Below are positions 17,039-25,971 of a DNA stretch of 64,000 nucleotides, piece by piece. The notes beneath the pieces were generated by a model. The model did not search any database and was not told the DNA's origin. It was given only the letters and a program-made list of their open reading frames with translations. Source of the stretch: Thermocrinis minervae (GTDB taxonomy: Bacteria; Aquificota; Aquificia; Aquificales; Aquificaceae). Both the position numbers and the translations under genes were made by a program. Within the stretch, counting starts at the first letter, position 1; every line of letters starts with the position of its first letter. The stretch lies in assembly GCF_900142435.1 (NCBI RefSeq), contig NZ_LT670846.1:524750-588749 (forward strand), written 5' to 3'.

Positions 17039-18595
17039 ATGATGGAAAACGTAGAGTTTGTCAAGGGAGTAAAGCATACGGCGCACGGACTCAACTTCTA
17101 CCTGTCTTACTTTGATGACATTGCAAGACTGCTACCTAGAGAAGACTATTGTTTTGTGGTGGGCGGTTGGGTAAGAGACAGACTTCTGGGGGAACCCATA
17201 GGCTACAGTGTAGATGTAGACCTTTTGGTTACGTGCAGTCCTACAAAGATAGCTAAGGAGTTTGCTCAGCTTATAGGTGGTTCATACTTTGAGTTTGAGA
17301 AGAAGGGACTTTTGAGAAGACCCACGGTAGCTACAGTAGTGCTGAGACTTGGACCATACCGTTACAGGTTTGATTTCTCTCAGATAAAGGGCAGGGATGT
17401 GGAGAAGGCTCTTATAGAGGACTTAAAAAGTAGGGACTTTACAGCCAACGCTATGGCTGTAAGCATAGACGACATTCTAAGTATAGGAGCAAAGCAGACC
17501 ATAATATACGACCCTACGGGCGGAGTGGAAGACCTGGAGAAAGGTATTCTAAGGCCTGTGTCCACACAGAATTTAGAGGAGGATCCTGTCAGGATACTTA
17601 GAGGCTTTAGACTTGCTGTAGAAAAGGATCTACAGCTTACAGAAGACTTTTACCAGTTTGTGAAGAAGAAAGCCCACCTTTTAGCCAAAGCTCCTGCGGA
17701 GAGGATAAGCCTGGAACTGCTTAAGATCCTGAGGAGTGAGAGGTCTGCAAGGGTAATAAGGGACCTCTACGAGCATGGTATTTTAGAAGTGATAGTACCA
17801 GAGGTGGCAAGGCTAAGAGAAATAAAGGATCAAGGACAGCACCACATATATCCCCTTGACGAGCACACCCTTAAGGTCTTGGAGCATCTTGAAGAAGTGC
17901 TAAAGGAGAAGGAAAAGTACCTACATGCAGAACTCCTTAAGGATCTGGGTTCTATGCATGTCCACGGCGATTTTTCTGACGTTGAGCTTTTAAAGCTTGC
18001 TAGTCTGCTCCATGACATTGCCAAGCCTCATACCTTTGCCATAAAGGACGGGAAGGTAACCTTCTACAATCACGACAAGCTGGGAAGCCAGATAGCCCTT
18101 GAAGTATGCAGAAGGTTAAGGCTAGGAGAGCAGGCCGCAAAGTTCGTGGCAAAGATAGTGGAACATCACCTAAGACCTTTCTACCTGAGGGAGTCGTTGG
18201 AAAAAGGACAGCTAACCAGGAAGGGTCTGGCTAGGTTCTGGGTAGACTGTGAAGATGTAGCTCCGCACCTGTTTTTGCACGCCATAGCGGATGGCTTAGC
18301 AAGTGGAGACTCTCAGGAGGAGATGCTAAACCTACTAAAAACCATAGAAGAGCTAACGCACTTTAAGCTTTCTATGAATAGTCAAACTAAGCTGGAGCCA
18401 CTGCTCAACGGAAAAGAGATCATGGAGATATTCAAAGTTCCGCAGGGTCCTATTGTCGGTAAGCTAAAAAATTTACTCTTAGAGGCCCAGATGGAAGGAA
18501 AGGTGAAGACAAAGGAGGAAGCCATAGAGTTCCTAAGGAGTTATCTCTCCAACTCAAACTTGACTGGAGAGCCATCTGGGAACCTAAGCTCGTAG
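17039..18595 (+). CDS. tRNA nucleotidyltransferase with HD domain, probably the CC-adding enzyme
   Basis: Class II nucleotidyltransferase of about 518 residues: [12 protein letters not shown], the DVDLLV catalytic pair, [13 protein letters not shown] and [13 protein letters not shown], followed by an HD-type domain ([21 protein letters not shown]). It lacks the DHH and CBS domains of the other homologue 2.4 kb away. By analogy with Aquifex this short form would add the two Cs. The frame opens at a TTG (17018) inside the tRNA promoter; the ATG at 17039 or 17042 is the realistic start. Its 3' end overlaps the convergent lipoprotein gene by 55 bases. Confidence 0.88.
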   Translation: MMENVEFVKGVKHTAHGLNFYLSYFDDIARLLPREDYCFVVGGWVRDRLLGEPIGYSVDVDLLVTCSPTKIAKEFAQLIGGSYFEFEKKGLLRRPTVATVVLRLGPYRYRFDFSQIKGRDVEKALIEDLKSRDFTANAMAVSIDDILSIGAKQTIIYDPTGGVEDLEKGILRPVSTQNLEEDPVRILRGFRLAVEKDLQLTEDFYQFVKKKAHLLAKAPAERISLELLKILRSERSARVIRDLYEHGILEVIVPEVARLREIKDQGQHHIYPLDEHTLKVLEHLEEVLKEKEKYLHAELLKDLGSMHVHGDFSDVELLKLASLLHDIAKPHTFAIKDGKVTFYNHDKLGSQIALEVCRRLRLGEQAAKFVAKIVEHHLRPFYLRESLEKGQLTRKGLARFWVDCEDVAPHLFLHAIADGLASGDSQEEMLNLLKTIEELTHFKLSMNSQTKLEPLLNGKEIMEIFKVPQGPIVGKLKNLLLEAQMEGKVKTKEEAIEFLRSYLSNSNLTGEPSGNLSS

Positions 18596-19287
18596 AGGAT
18601 TCCACATGACTCGTCTCTCCTGCCTACCTTTCCTAAGGGTTGGTTCTTTTTGACAGCCTCTCCCCTCCTTTTCACCAAAAGATCACTCGCGTAGGTATAA
18701 ACAGACATGTACCCATCTTTGTGTTTTACTATGAGCACCCATCCGTAGCTTTTTAAATCGTTACCTGCGTAGAGTACTTGCCCATCCTCTACTGCCCTGA
18801 AGAACTCATCACAGGATGTCTCTATCCAGTAGCCTTTGGCTTCCTTCTTTATGCCTCTTACAGAAAAGGCGGGCACCTTTACCCTTAGGGGTTTTTCTTC
18901 CTCTGGAAGTTTTTCTGTCTGCCTTTCTACCTTGATCTCCAATATGAAAGGTTCTGAGCTTACTATTTCCTCCCTTATCTTCTTTACGTGAGCCTGGTAG
19001 ACTATCCTCGTCCCCCAAGGATGTTTGCCTACGCGGATAGGTCCAGTAGAGACCTTTACATCTTGACAGAAGAGGTCCAAAACTACCCTGCTTGGGTTCT
19101 TCATCGTAAACACTCTGTAGTCCACCTTTCTGTTTGCCTCTATCCTGAAGAAGGAAAAATCTTTCTCTTCTCTAAAATGCACCTTACAAGATGTAACCTC
19201 TTTTGCCTTGTGCTCTTCCGCTTGCCACCTGTCTGTGGAAGCGCATCCACTAAACAATAAGGCTAATGCTATCAGTAACAGTACCAT
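18541..19287 (-). CDS. AMIN-domain lipoprotein with degenerate LytM/M23-like domain
   Basis: A 248-residue predicted lipoprotein (lipobox LLFSGC, Cys15). The middle holds an AMIN-like peptidoglycan-targeting segment ([15 protein letters not shown]). The C-terminus resembles LytM/M23 domains of EnvC/NlpD-type amidase activators ([20 protein letters not shown], then [18 protein letters not shown]) but lacks the zinc-binding HxxxD and HxH residues, so it is probably non-catalytic. Envelope localisation is predicted. The upstream NAD(P)HX repair gene overlaps its start by 38 bases. Confidence 0.8.
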   Translation of the reverse strand: MVLLLIALALLFSGCASTDRWQAEEHKAKEVTSCKVHFREEKDFSFFRIEANRKVDYRVFTMKNPSRVVLDLFCQDVKVSTGPIRVGKHPWGTRIVYQAHVKKIREEIVSSEPFILEIKVERQTEKLPEEEKPLRVKVPAFSVRGIKKEAKGYWIETSCDEFFRAVEDGQVLYAGNDLKSYGWVLIVKHKDGYMSVYTYASDLLVKRRGEAVKKNQPLGKVGRRDESCGILYELRFPDGSPVKFELER

Positions 19288-20776
19288 TTTCTATTCTCTT
19301 GTAGGCTTCAGGTATGCATTCTACAAGGTCCATGGCTCCTATGCTCTCCCTGTGTAGCTTCTCGTGTGCTATCTCGCCGGCAATTCCGTGCAAAAAGACT
19401 CCAAGCTTTAGCGCATCCTCTACATGCATGCCCCTTCCAAGGAGAGAAGTAAGCACGCCTGCCAAGGCATCACCTACACCACCCTTGGCCATAGCTGGTG
19501 TGCCTCTAAGGGAAATAAAAACCTTGCCGTCTGGAGTTGCTACAGCAGTCCTTGAAGACTTTAGCACCAGGTAACAGCTGTAGTTTGTGGAAAACTCCAG
19601 CGCAAGGTCTATAAAGTTCTCAAGTATGTACTCCTTGCTGTAGCCGGTAAGCCTTGAGAACTCTCCCACGTGAGGTGTGAGCACTGTAGGAGACTTCCTT
19701 CTTTTGAGAAGCTCCAAACATTTACCGTCCGATAGGTTGTTAAGACCGTCTGCATCCAAAAGGAGGGGTCCCTCCCATCCTTCCAGCAGACCGCAGACTA
19801 TCCTCTGACCCTCCTTGTACCTGTCCATGCCCATGCCAACAGCAAGAGCAGAAAACCTATCCTTCATGGAAAGGATAAGGTTTAGAGCCTTTTCATCAAG
19901 CCTCTCGTCTCCAGGTAGGGGTATACTCATCTCCTCCACTAGGGAAGACTCAAAGATGTGGCTAAGGCCTTTAGGAACTCCTACACTCACAAGCCCAGAA
20001 CCAGTCCTAGTACATGCCCTTGCAGATATCATGAGGGCTCCTGTTTTACCTAAGGAGCCACCCACCAGAAGCACGTGACCCATGATACCTTTGTGCACGT
20101 CCACTTCTCTCTTTGGAACCTCTACATCCCCTATTATCCATCTTTTTACTCCTTCAGCGGCCTGCTCTGGTATGCCTATGTCCACAACTACAACCTTTCC
20201 ACACCTCTTGGCGGCGGGATGTAACACATGGCAAACCTTAGGAAAGGCAAAGGTGACTGTAAGGTCTGCCCTTACAGAAGGCTCGTAGATAGTATGCTTG
20301 TCCGCAGAAAGACCCGAGGGGATGTCTACACTGACCACTGGTACACCCAAGGAGTTTATCCAGACTATTACACGGCTAGCTTTCTCATCAACGGGCGGTC
20401 TAAAGCCCGTACCAAAAAGGCCGTCTACTATAAGGTCATAACCACCCGAGGGGAATTCCTTCAGGGGTTCCTTACCTAGCTTTAGGAGAATATCAAACTG
20501 CAGTTTGGCATCACCCTTCAGGTCTTCTCCTAAGGGAAGAAGGTAGTCTACCTTGTAGCCATGCAGGTGCATATGCCTTACAAGGGCTAAGGCATCTCCC
20601 CCGTTGTTGCCTTTACCAGCTACTACAAGAACCCTTTTTGCGTAAGGGAATTCATCCCTTATAGCTCTAAATAGGCCAAGGGAAGCCCTCTCCATGAGTA
20701 CTACGGAGGGTATACCGTAGTACTCTATAGCTCTCCTGTCTGCCGATGACATTTCAGCAGCTTTTAATACCTTCAT
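19250..20776 (-). CDS. nnr: Bifunctional NAD(P)HX epimerase / ADP-dependent NAD(P)HX dehydratase
   Basis: Repairs hydrated NADH and NADPH. The 508-residue protein fuses an N-terminal YjeF epimerase domain (GKGNNGGDALALVRH, DGLFGTGF, VSVDIPSGLSADKH) to a C-terminal ribokinase-like dehydratase domain (GGSLGKTGALMISARA, LDADGLN, TPHVGEFSRL, GGVGDALAGVLTSLL). Heat favours NAD(P)H hydration, so the enzyme suits a thermophile. It is divergent from trpF with only 9 bases between the starts. Confidence 0.96.
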   Translation of the reverse strand: MKVLKAAEMSSADRRAIEYYGIPSVVLMERASLGLFRAIRDEFPYAKRVLVVAGKGNNGGDALALVRHMHLHGYKVDYLLPLGEDLKGDAKLQFDILLKLGKEPLKEFPSGGYDLIVDGLFGTGFRPPVDEKASRVIVWINSLGVPVVSVDIPSGLSADKHTIYEPSVRADLTVTFAFPKVCHVLHPAAKRCGKVVVVDIGIPEQAAEGVKRWIIGDVEVPKREVDVHKGIMGHVLLVGGSLGKTGALMISARACTRTGSGLVSVGVPKGLSHIFESSLVEEMSIPLPGDERLDEKALNLILSMKDRFSALAVGMGMDRYKEGQRIVCGLLEGWEGPLLLDADGLNNLSDGKCLELLKRRKSPTVLTPHVGEFSRLTGYSKEYILENFIDLALEFSTNYSCYLVLKSSRTAVATPDGKVFISLRGTPAMAKGGVGDALAGVLTSLLGRGMHVEDALKLGVFLHGIAGEIAHEKLHRESIGAMDLVECIPEAYKRIENGTVTDSISLIV

Positions 20777-20785
20777 ATTTATAGT

Positions 20786-21400
20786 ATGAAGGTAAAGTTC
20801 TGCGGCCTTACGAGAGAAGAAGACGTTTCCAAAGCCGTAAGCCTGGGTGTGGACTACGTAGGCTTTATCTTGTACCCTTTGAGCAAGAGGTATGTAAGGC
20901 CAGAAAGATTGAAGGAGCTCTTTAAAGTGGCTGAGGATGCAAAGAAGGTTGCCGTCTTTGTTGAACCATCCTACGAGGAAGTTAAGCTTGCCTTAGACTA
21001 TGGTGCTGATCTTATCCAGTTGCACGGAGATGAAAGCATAGACTTTGCCAGAAAAATAGGTATGGAAAGGGTGATAAAGGCCTTCAGGGTTAAACAAGAC
21101 TTTAGTATAGACCAACGCTGGAAGGAAGCTTACGCCATCCTTCTAGATACGTACCAAGAAGGCCTTTACGGTGGGACAGGAAGGACCTTTGACTGGTCTG
21201 TAGCCAGAAGGTTCGTGGAGGGGGGCTTTAGGATATTCCTGTCAGGCGGACTGAACCCACAAAACGTACAAGCAGCCGTAAAAGAAGTAAGGCCTTACGC
21301 AGTTGACGTGTCCTCTGGTATAGAAAAGTCTCCTGGTGTAAAAGACCACAAAAAAATGGAGGAGTTCATGCATGCAGTTAAGGACTCATCTAAAGATTGA
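20786..21400 (+). CDS. trpF: Phosphoribosylanthranilate isomerase
   Basis: Third step of tryptophan synthesis, an Amadori rearrangement on a TIM barrel. 204 residues with the N-terminal KFCGLTREEDV (catalytic cysteine), DYVGFILYPLSKR, LIQLHGDES, the LLDTYQEGLYGGTG aspartate loop, FLSGGLNPQNV and AVDVSSGIEKSPGVKD. No other trp gene is in the window. The 3' end overlaps the thioesterase gene by 29 bases. Confidence 0.96.
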   Translation: MKVKFCGLTREEDVSKAVSLGVDYVGFILYPLSKRYVRPERLKELFKVAEDAKKVAVFVEPSYEEVKLALDYGADLIQLHGDESIDFARKIGMERVIKAFRVKQDFSIDQRWKEAYAILLDTYQEGLYGGTGRTFDWSVARRFVEGGFRIFLSGGLNPQNVQAAVKEVRPYAVDVSSGIEKSPGVKDHKKMEEFMHAVKDSSKD

Positions 21401-21758
21401 CCAGAGCTTGAGCGGAAAGCCTATAGAGCTAAAGGAAGGTTATGCGCTCGTGGAGCTCAAGACAGACGAGCGTATGGTTGCAGACGAGATGGGCCTTGTC
21501 CACGGTGGATTTATCTTCAGCCTAGCAGACTACTGTGCCATGCTTACGGTAAACGAGGAGACTGTAGTCTTGGCTGGAGCCAACGTCAAGTTCAAAAAGC
21601 CCGTAGTGGTAGGAGATACACTTCTTGCAGAAGGAAAGCTCTTATCCAAAGAAGGTAAAAAACGCATAGTGAAGGTTACAGTAACCAGAGGTGGAGAAGA
21701 AGTCTTTGAAGGAGAGTTTATCTGTGTAGTACCTGAAAAACACGTGTTAGCTCCTTAA
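21372..21758 (+). CDS. Hotdog-fold thioesterase (PaaI-like)
   Basis: A 128-residue single hotdog domain. LVHGGFIFSLADYCAMLTVNEE is the PaaI/4HBT helix region with the HGG motif, followed by ANVKFKKPVVVGDTLLAEGKLLSKEGKK. It probably hydrolyses an acyl-CoA; the substrate cannot be told. It overlaps trpF by 29 bases and is followed by the promoter region of the cytochrome bd-like operon. Confidence 0.82.
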   Translation: MQLRTHLKIDQSLSGKPIELKEGYALVELKTDERMVADEMGLVHGGFIFSLADYCAMLTVNEETVVLAGANVKFKKPVVVGDTLLAEGKLLSKEGKKRIVKVTVTRGGEEVFEGEFICVVPEKHVLAP

Positions 21759-21808
21759 GCAGGACTACCCTTAGGATCCTCTTCGGCGATCTGTGTGATT
21801 TTACTATC

Positions 21809-21872
21809 TTGACATGTGTTAAAATTAAGTTAATATTAAAATTAAATTAACGTTATAAATAACGTAGGAGGT
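21809..21872 (+). promoter_or_regulatory. Promoter, palindromic operator-like site and RBS of the bd-like operon
   Basis: TTGACA (21809-21814) and TAATAT (21831-21836) are separated by 16 bases, a good housekeeping promoter. Downstream is a perfect inverted repeat, ACGTTAT-AA-ATAACGT (21850-21865), covering the expected early transcript, and a TTAATATTAA palindrome overlaps the -10. GGAGGT (21867-21872) is the ribosome binding site, eight bases before the ATG at 21881. This is one of the few genes here with a clear leader and a candidate operator. Confidence 0.65.
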
Positions 21873-21880
21873 TAGCGGTC

Positions 21881-23290
21881 ATGGATGTGCTAGGTCTGTA
21901 CCCCATGTGGTACGTACCGATCTTTGGTAGTGCCTTTACCATAGCCCTAATAGCTACCATCCATGTGATGGCTTCACACACCTCTGTAGGAGCTTCCATA
22001 CTCCTCGCTTACCTTGCTACTAAAGCGTACAAAGAGAACAACCCAAAGATCTACGACTACATCAAAAAGTATCTTCTTGGTCTTCTTGTGTTTTCCTACG
22101 TGTCTGGATCTATAACTGGTCCGGGTATATGGTTTTCCGCAACAGTTGCCAACCCAAGGGGTATATCGGCACTCATACACAACTTCGTTTGGGTCTGGGC
22201 TTCTGAATGGATATGGTTCGTGGCAGAGGTCACGTTAGTCTACATACTCTTTTATACACTCGGACGCATAGATCAGAAGAGCTGGCTTAGGCTTGTATGG
22301 ACGTTCGCCATAGGATCATGGGCTACCATGTACGTGATAGTTGGAATACTCTCCTTCATGCTTTCTCCTGGACACGAAAAGTGGTTTACTACTGGTAATA
22401 TACTGGACGCTTTTTATAACAAGAACTACTTTCCACACCTACTTATGAGGAGCTCTTTTATGTTCGCCATAGCCGGTACCGTAGGTATAGCCATAGCAGC
22501 ATTGATGAAGAAGGACGTAGATGAAAAAACTTACAAAGACATAGTAAAGACTATGTCTTACTGGGGGATAGGGGGCATAGTCTTTGGCCTTATGTTCTTT
22601 GCTTGGTACGTATCTACACTACCAGAAAGATCCATACTACAGCTAAACTCCATCATACCCTCTTACCTTATAGTACCCTTAGGTATCATAGTTGTACTGC
22701 TGCTTGCCCACTTCCTCCTAACAGCAGTGAAACCTGATCTTGCAAGGGTGTGGGTAGCTTATCCTTTGTACATATCCATATTCTTCTTGGGTGTCTATCC
22801 AGAAGAGAAGATAAGGGAGACCATACGTAAACCTTACGTGGCTGGAGAGTTCGTATGGGTCAACCAGATTATAGCTAAGGATGTGCCGGCGAAGGGTATA
22901 AGCTCCGAGGTACCTGTAATAAACCAGAAGGGTCTACTCAAGCTGGATCCCTTCGTACCAGAGGGCCTAAAGACCATAACGCCTGAGAACAAGGTCATGG
23001 CTGGAAAAGCTTTTGCAGTCCTGGCCTGTTCTGGATGCCATAACGTAACAGGCTCCACAGGTCTGAGACCCTTCGGCCAGAAGTTTGCAGGCATGACCGA
23101 TGAAAACTCCGTGTATAACTTCTTGGTGTCTTACCTCAGAGACAACCCTCCGCCATACATGCCAAGGTTGGTGGGTACAGATGAAGAGATAAGAGCACTT
23201 GCCGCTTACATAGCAGACCTTGTATCCAAGGGTGGTTCTGTATCGGCCAGGATTGTAGTGCCTCAGAAGAGCTTAGAGGCTAAAAAGTAA
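21881..23290 (+). CDS. Cytochrome bd-like membrane subunit with C-terminal cytochrome c domain
   Basis: A 469-residue protein with about nine membrane helices (residues 10-310), including the histidine-rich TIALIATIHVMASHTSVGAS. A class I cytochrome c domain follows: haem motif CSGCH (Cys383, Cys386, His387) with Met427 in PPYMPRL as likely axial ligand. The membrane part resembles CydA-related quinol oxidase subunits of Aquificales and Nitrospira-type bacteria, but I cannot prove the haem ligands. Together with the next gene it probably forms a respiratory oxidase or electron-transfer complex. Classical CydA lacks a cytochrome c tail. Confidence 0.65.
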   Translation: MDVLGLYPMWYVPIFGSAFTIALIATIHVMASHTSVGASILLAYLATKAYKENNPKIYDYIKKYLLGLLVFSYVSGSITGPGIWFSATVANPRGISALIHNFVWVWASEWIWFVAEVTLVYILFYTLGRIDQKSWLRLVWTFAIGSWATMYVIVGILSFMLSPGHEKWFTTGNILDAFYNKNYFPHLLMRSSFMFAIAGTVGIAIAALMKKDVDEKTYKDIVKTMSYWGIGGIVFGLMFFAWYVSTLPERSILQLNSIIPSYLIVPLGIIVVLLLAHFLLTAVKPDLARVWVAYPLYISIFFLGVYPEEKIRETIRKPYVAGEFVWVNQIIAKDVPAKGISSEVPVINQKGLLKLDPFVPEGLKTITPENKVMAGKAFAVLACSGCHNVTGSTGLRPFGQKFAGMTDENSVYNFLVSYLRDNPPPYMPRLVGTDEEIRALAAYIADLVSKGGSVSARIVVPQKSLEAKK

Positions 23291-23294
23291 GGAG

Positions 23295-24593
23295 GTGAGT
23301 GAGATGGAGTTTGTAAGATGGTTCCTTCTCCTTGTGCTGTCTCTAATGCTGGTTTACGGATCTTCCTTTGCTGTGGATGTGGGTTCTCTCTTGAAAGCCC
23401 AGGCAGATAAAGCTGGCTCTCCCTTCTTTCCCGTCGTCATGCAGGTGCTACAGGTACTTACTTGGGCACTGCACATGTTGTTCGTCTATACATCAATAGG
23501 AGGGCTTTTTGTAAGCATATACGGCTATTCTAAAGGTGGAGAAAACTGGACTAGACTGGCTAAGGCCACCCTTGAGCTAGCAAAGGTGAGCGTGTCGCTT
23601 GCTATAGTACTTGGAGTGGCTCCGTTACTCTTTTATCAGGTTATCTACGATCCGCTTTGGTATACGTCTGCGAACCTTTCAGCTGCATGGTACATCATGT
23701 TCATAGTATTCCTACTCATAGGCTACTACATGATATGGGCATCCTACTTTATGAAAGACAACCCCAAAAGAGCCTTAGTATTCTCTTTACTAGGAGTCGT
23801 TTTTCTGCTGATGGTAGGTTTTATCATCCACGTGGTCAACTATCAGGCCCTCTATCCGGAGAAGTGGGTAGAGTGGTACACATCCGGTGGTACCACTATG
23901 AACACGAGTGGGTGGAACATATACGCCTTTAACCTCTTTAGATACCTGGCCTTCTTGGTCTTTCCAGCTGTTTCGGTTACGGGTGTACTCCTGATGCTGT
24001 ACAACTGGTACTTCTACCCGAGGGAGGACATGGATAAGGCTTACTTAGACTGGGCCGGGAGCGTTGGTTCTAAGTTGGCTCTTTATGGAGGATTAGGTTG
24101 GCTTTCTTCCCATACCCTTTACATCCTCTCAGTCCCATCCGAATGGGGAGTTAAGACTAATCCTATAACGTGGCTTAGCGTGCTTGGACTGTTGATCTGC
24201 GCCGGTGTTATCCTGGTAGCTCAGAAAAACCCTGCCAAATTCTCCATTCCTTCTGTTCTGTCTAGCTTTTTAGCCATACTGTTGGTAGCAGTCTTCAGGG
24301 AATACCTAAGGATGGCTTCAGTGGGGCGTTTTGGATACTCCATATACGAGTACAAGCTAAACTTAGAATGGTACAGCCCTCTGCTATTTCTCGGTACTAC
24401 GCTCACGGGTCTTATACTATACTCCTACGCATGGTGGATGGCCTACCGAGCCGGTAGGACACAACGCGGCAAAGTGTACGAAGCTAACGAAACGGAACAT
24501 CACTTGGGTGATGCGGCTGTATTCGTGGTCATCCTGTGGGCTATCGTGTGGATAGGAGTGGGACTTATAGTCATAGTCAGGAACTACGGCTGA
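23295..24593 (+). CDS. Second membrane subunit of the bd-like complex
   Basis: A 432-residue polytopic membrane protein with about nine helices, rich in Trp and Tyr, starting 5 bases after the cytochrome c-fused subunit. The first helix looks like a signal/anchor (FLLLVLSLMLVYGSSFAVDV). Conserved-looking histidines lie in LQVLTWALHMLFVY, VGFIIHVVNYQ and GWLSSHTLYILS. Pairing and topology suggest the CydB-like or second CydA-like partner of a quinol-oxidising complex. I found no haem c motif. A GC hairpin follows the gene. Confidence 0.6.
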   Translation: MSEMEFVRWFLLLVLSLMLVYGSSFAVDVGSLLKAQADKAGSPFFPVVMQVLQVLTWALHMLFVYTSIGGLFVSIYGYSKGGENWTRLAKATLELAKVSVSLAIVLGVAPLLFYQVIYDPLWYTSANLSAAWYIMFIVFLLIGYYMIWASYFMKDNPKRALVFSLLGVVFLLMVGFIIHVVNYQALYPEKWVEWYTSGGTTMNTSGWNIYAFNLFRYLAFLVFPAVSVTGVLLMLYNWYFYPREDMDKAYLDWAGSVGSKLALYGGLGWLSSHTLYILSVPSEWGVKTNPITWLSVLGLLICAGVILVAQKNPAKFSIPSVLSSFLAILLVAVFREYLRMASVGRFGYSIYEYKLNLEWYSPLLFLGTTLTGLILYSYAWWMAYRAGRTQRGKVYEANETEHHLGDAAVFVVILWAIVWIGVGLIVIVRNYG

Positions 24594-24601
24594 TGGTACA
24601 T

Positions 24602-24617
24602 GCCCCCTTTTGGGGGC
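24602..24617 (+). terminator. GC hairpin after the bd-like operon
   Basis: GCCCCC-TTTT-GGGGGC forms a perfect 6-bp stem 8 bases after the stop at 24593. It is followed by TTGCATT rather than a long T-run, so termination may be partial. A TATAAT at 24624-24629 starts the next unit right behind it. Confidence 0.55.
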
Positions 24618-24638
24618 TTGCATTATAATTAAACCCCG

Positions 24639-25013
24639 ATGAGGAGGATCTTAATCCTTTTACCCCTTATTCTCTCAATGGGAGAGCCCGTATACCTCAA
24701 AGAGGCAAAAGTAGAGGTTACAGACAAGTATGGCAACACCTTTGAGCTCTCTTCCCTGAGTTGCTCCGGCAAGGATTACCTTAGAGCAAAGGAAGGCGCT
24801 GTAGAGTTTTCAGTTCCTCTGTCGGAGATCAGGGACATTAAAGTTCTACAAGAGGAAGGAGATAGACTATCCGTCATGCTAACCCTGAGTTCAGGGAAGA
24901 GAGAGAAACTGCATGTATCAAAGAACCTTTACTGTGAAGGCAAGAGCTCCATAGGGAATGCCAGCTTCTATCTTAGAGACATAAAGGAAATCAGCATAAG
25001 GAGGGAAAGGTAA
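24639..25013 (+). CDS. Small exported protein of unknown function
   Basis: 124 residues with a short signal peptide (RRILILLPLILSMG) and a beta-rich, charged remainder containing two cysteines (Cys43 in LSCSGKD, Cys99 in NLYCEGKS) that could form a disulphide. No family recognised. TATAAT at 24624-24629 is nine bases upstream of the ATG, so the transcript is near-leaderless. It lies three bases before nuoA, suggesting co-transcription with the complex I genes. Confidence 0.7.
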   Translation: MRRILILLPLILSMGEPVYLKEAKVEVTDKYGNTFELSSLSCSGKDYLRAKEGAVEFSVPLSEIRDIKVLQEEGDRLSVMLTLSSGKREKLHVSKNLYCEGKSSIGNASFYLRDIKEISIRRER

Positions 25014-25016
25014 ACC

Positions 25017-25373
25017 ATGGAATACTTAGGAATTTTGATATTCTTCCTAGTAGCTCTGTTTATAGGTTTCGCTTTTGCTTTCCTAAACGACCTTCTTGGC
25101 CCCAAAGCAAAGGATAAGCTTGAAGACTATCCCTACGAATGTGGAGTACCCCTCTACGATCCAGAGGCAAGAGGAAACTTCAACCAGGGTTATTACCTCC
25201 TTGGGCTACTTCTTATACTCTTTGACATAGAAGTAGCTTACCTTTTTGCCTGGGCAGTAGTATTTAAGGATGTAGGTACTCAAGGCCTCATAGGCGCTCT
25301 GCTCTTCATAGTCATCCTTACTGTAGGCTTTCTCTACGAGTGGAAGAAGGGTGGTCTTGACTGGCAGTTATGA
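25017..25373 (+). CDS. nuoA: NADH-quinone oxidoreductase subunit A
   Basis: Membrane subunit of complex I. 118 residues, three helices, with the conserved YECGVPLYDPEARGNFNQGYY loop region (YECGV and F-YYL) and FDIEVAYLFAWA. It begins the nuoA-nuoB-nuoCD-nuoH set. A 67-base gap with its own -10 and ribosome binding site separates it from nuoB. Confidence 0.96.
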   Translation: MEYLGILIFFLVALFIGFAFAFLNDLLGPKAKDKLEDYPYECGVPLYDPEARGNFNQGYYLLGLLLILFDIEVAYLFAWAVVFKDVGTQGLIGALLFIVILTVGFLYEWKKGGLDWQL

Positions 25374-25416
25374 TCTGAATCAACAGTTTTTGAGTAAGCC
25401 TACCAAAAGTTAAATT

Positions 25417-25422
25417 TATAAT
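25417..25422 (+). promoter_or_regulatory. Possible -10 element before nuoB
   Basis: TATAAT at 25417-25422 in the nuoA-nuoB gap, followed by AAGGAGGT seven bases before the ATG at 25441. No convincing -35 at normal spacing. It could give nuoB-nuoCD-nuoH an extra internal promoter. Confidence 0.4.
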
Positions 25423-25440
25423 AATCAAGGAGGTTGGAAT

Positions 25441-25971
25441 ATGGCTAGCATAAACTCCAACGGCTTTGTACTTACCACGGTGGATGAGCTTCTAAGCTGG
25501 GGAAGGAGAAACGCCCTCTGGCCTGTGACCATAGGCCTTGCCTGTTGTGCTATAGAGATGATGCATGCAGCGGCTTCCCGCTTTGACTTAGATAGACTTG
25601 GAGTCATCTTTAGAGCTTCTCCGAGGCAAGCGGACCTACTCATAGTAGCAGGTACCGTTGTCAACAAAGTGGCGCCCATGCTAAAGCTCATTTGGGACCA
25701 GATGCCAGACCCTAAGTGGTGCATATCCATGGGAGGTTGTGCTTCAGCAGGAGGACCTTTCCCAACTTATTCAACCCTCCAAGGTGTAGACAGGATAATA
25801 CCCGTGGACGTGTACATACCAGGCTGTCCGCCACATCCCCAAGGACTCTTATACGGCATCCTACAGCTTCAGAAGAAGATAAAGGAAAAAGGTGTCAAGA
25901 AGTATGATAAGGCCTTTGAGGAGTTCAAAAAGGACCTTGTAAGACAAGGACTTAAAGAGGTAGAGGTTTAA
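25441..25971 (+). CDS. nuoB: NADH-quinone oxidoreductase subunit B
   Basis: Carries iron-sulphur cluster N2, the last one before quinone. 176 residues with the four ligands Cys35-Cys36 (ACCAIEM), Cys100 (GGCASAGG) and Cys129 (GCPPHP). A strong AAGGAGGT precedes the start. The stop overlaps the nuoCD start. Confidence 0.97.
   Translation: MASINSNGFVLTTVDELLSWGRRNALWPVTIGLACCAIEMMHAAASRFDLDRLGVIFRASPRQADLLIVAGTVVNKVAPMLKLIWDQMPDPKWCISMGGCASAGGPFPTYSTLQGVDRIIPVDVYIPGCPPHPQGLLYGILQLQKKIKEKGVKKYDKAFEEFKKDLVRQGLKEVEV

Noticed and set aside
17059-17064. TTGACA as -35 for the tRNA-Val promoter
   Set aside because: 25 bases from the TATAAT, too far for a normal promoter; kept only the -10.
16934-17086. 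N-terminal extension of the HlyD-type protein
   Set aside because: It would translate the tRNA-Val gene and its promoter; the ATG at 16933 gives a normal membrane anchor start.
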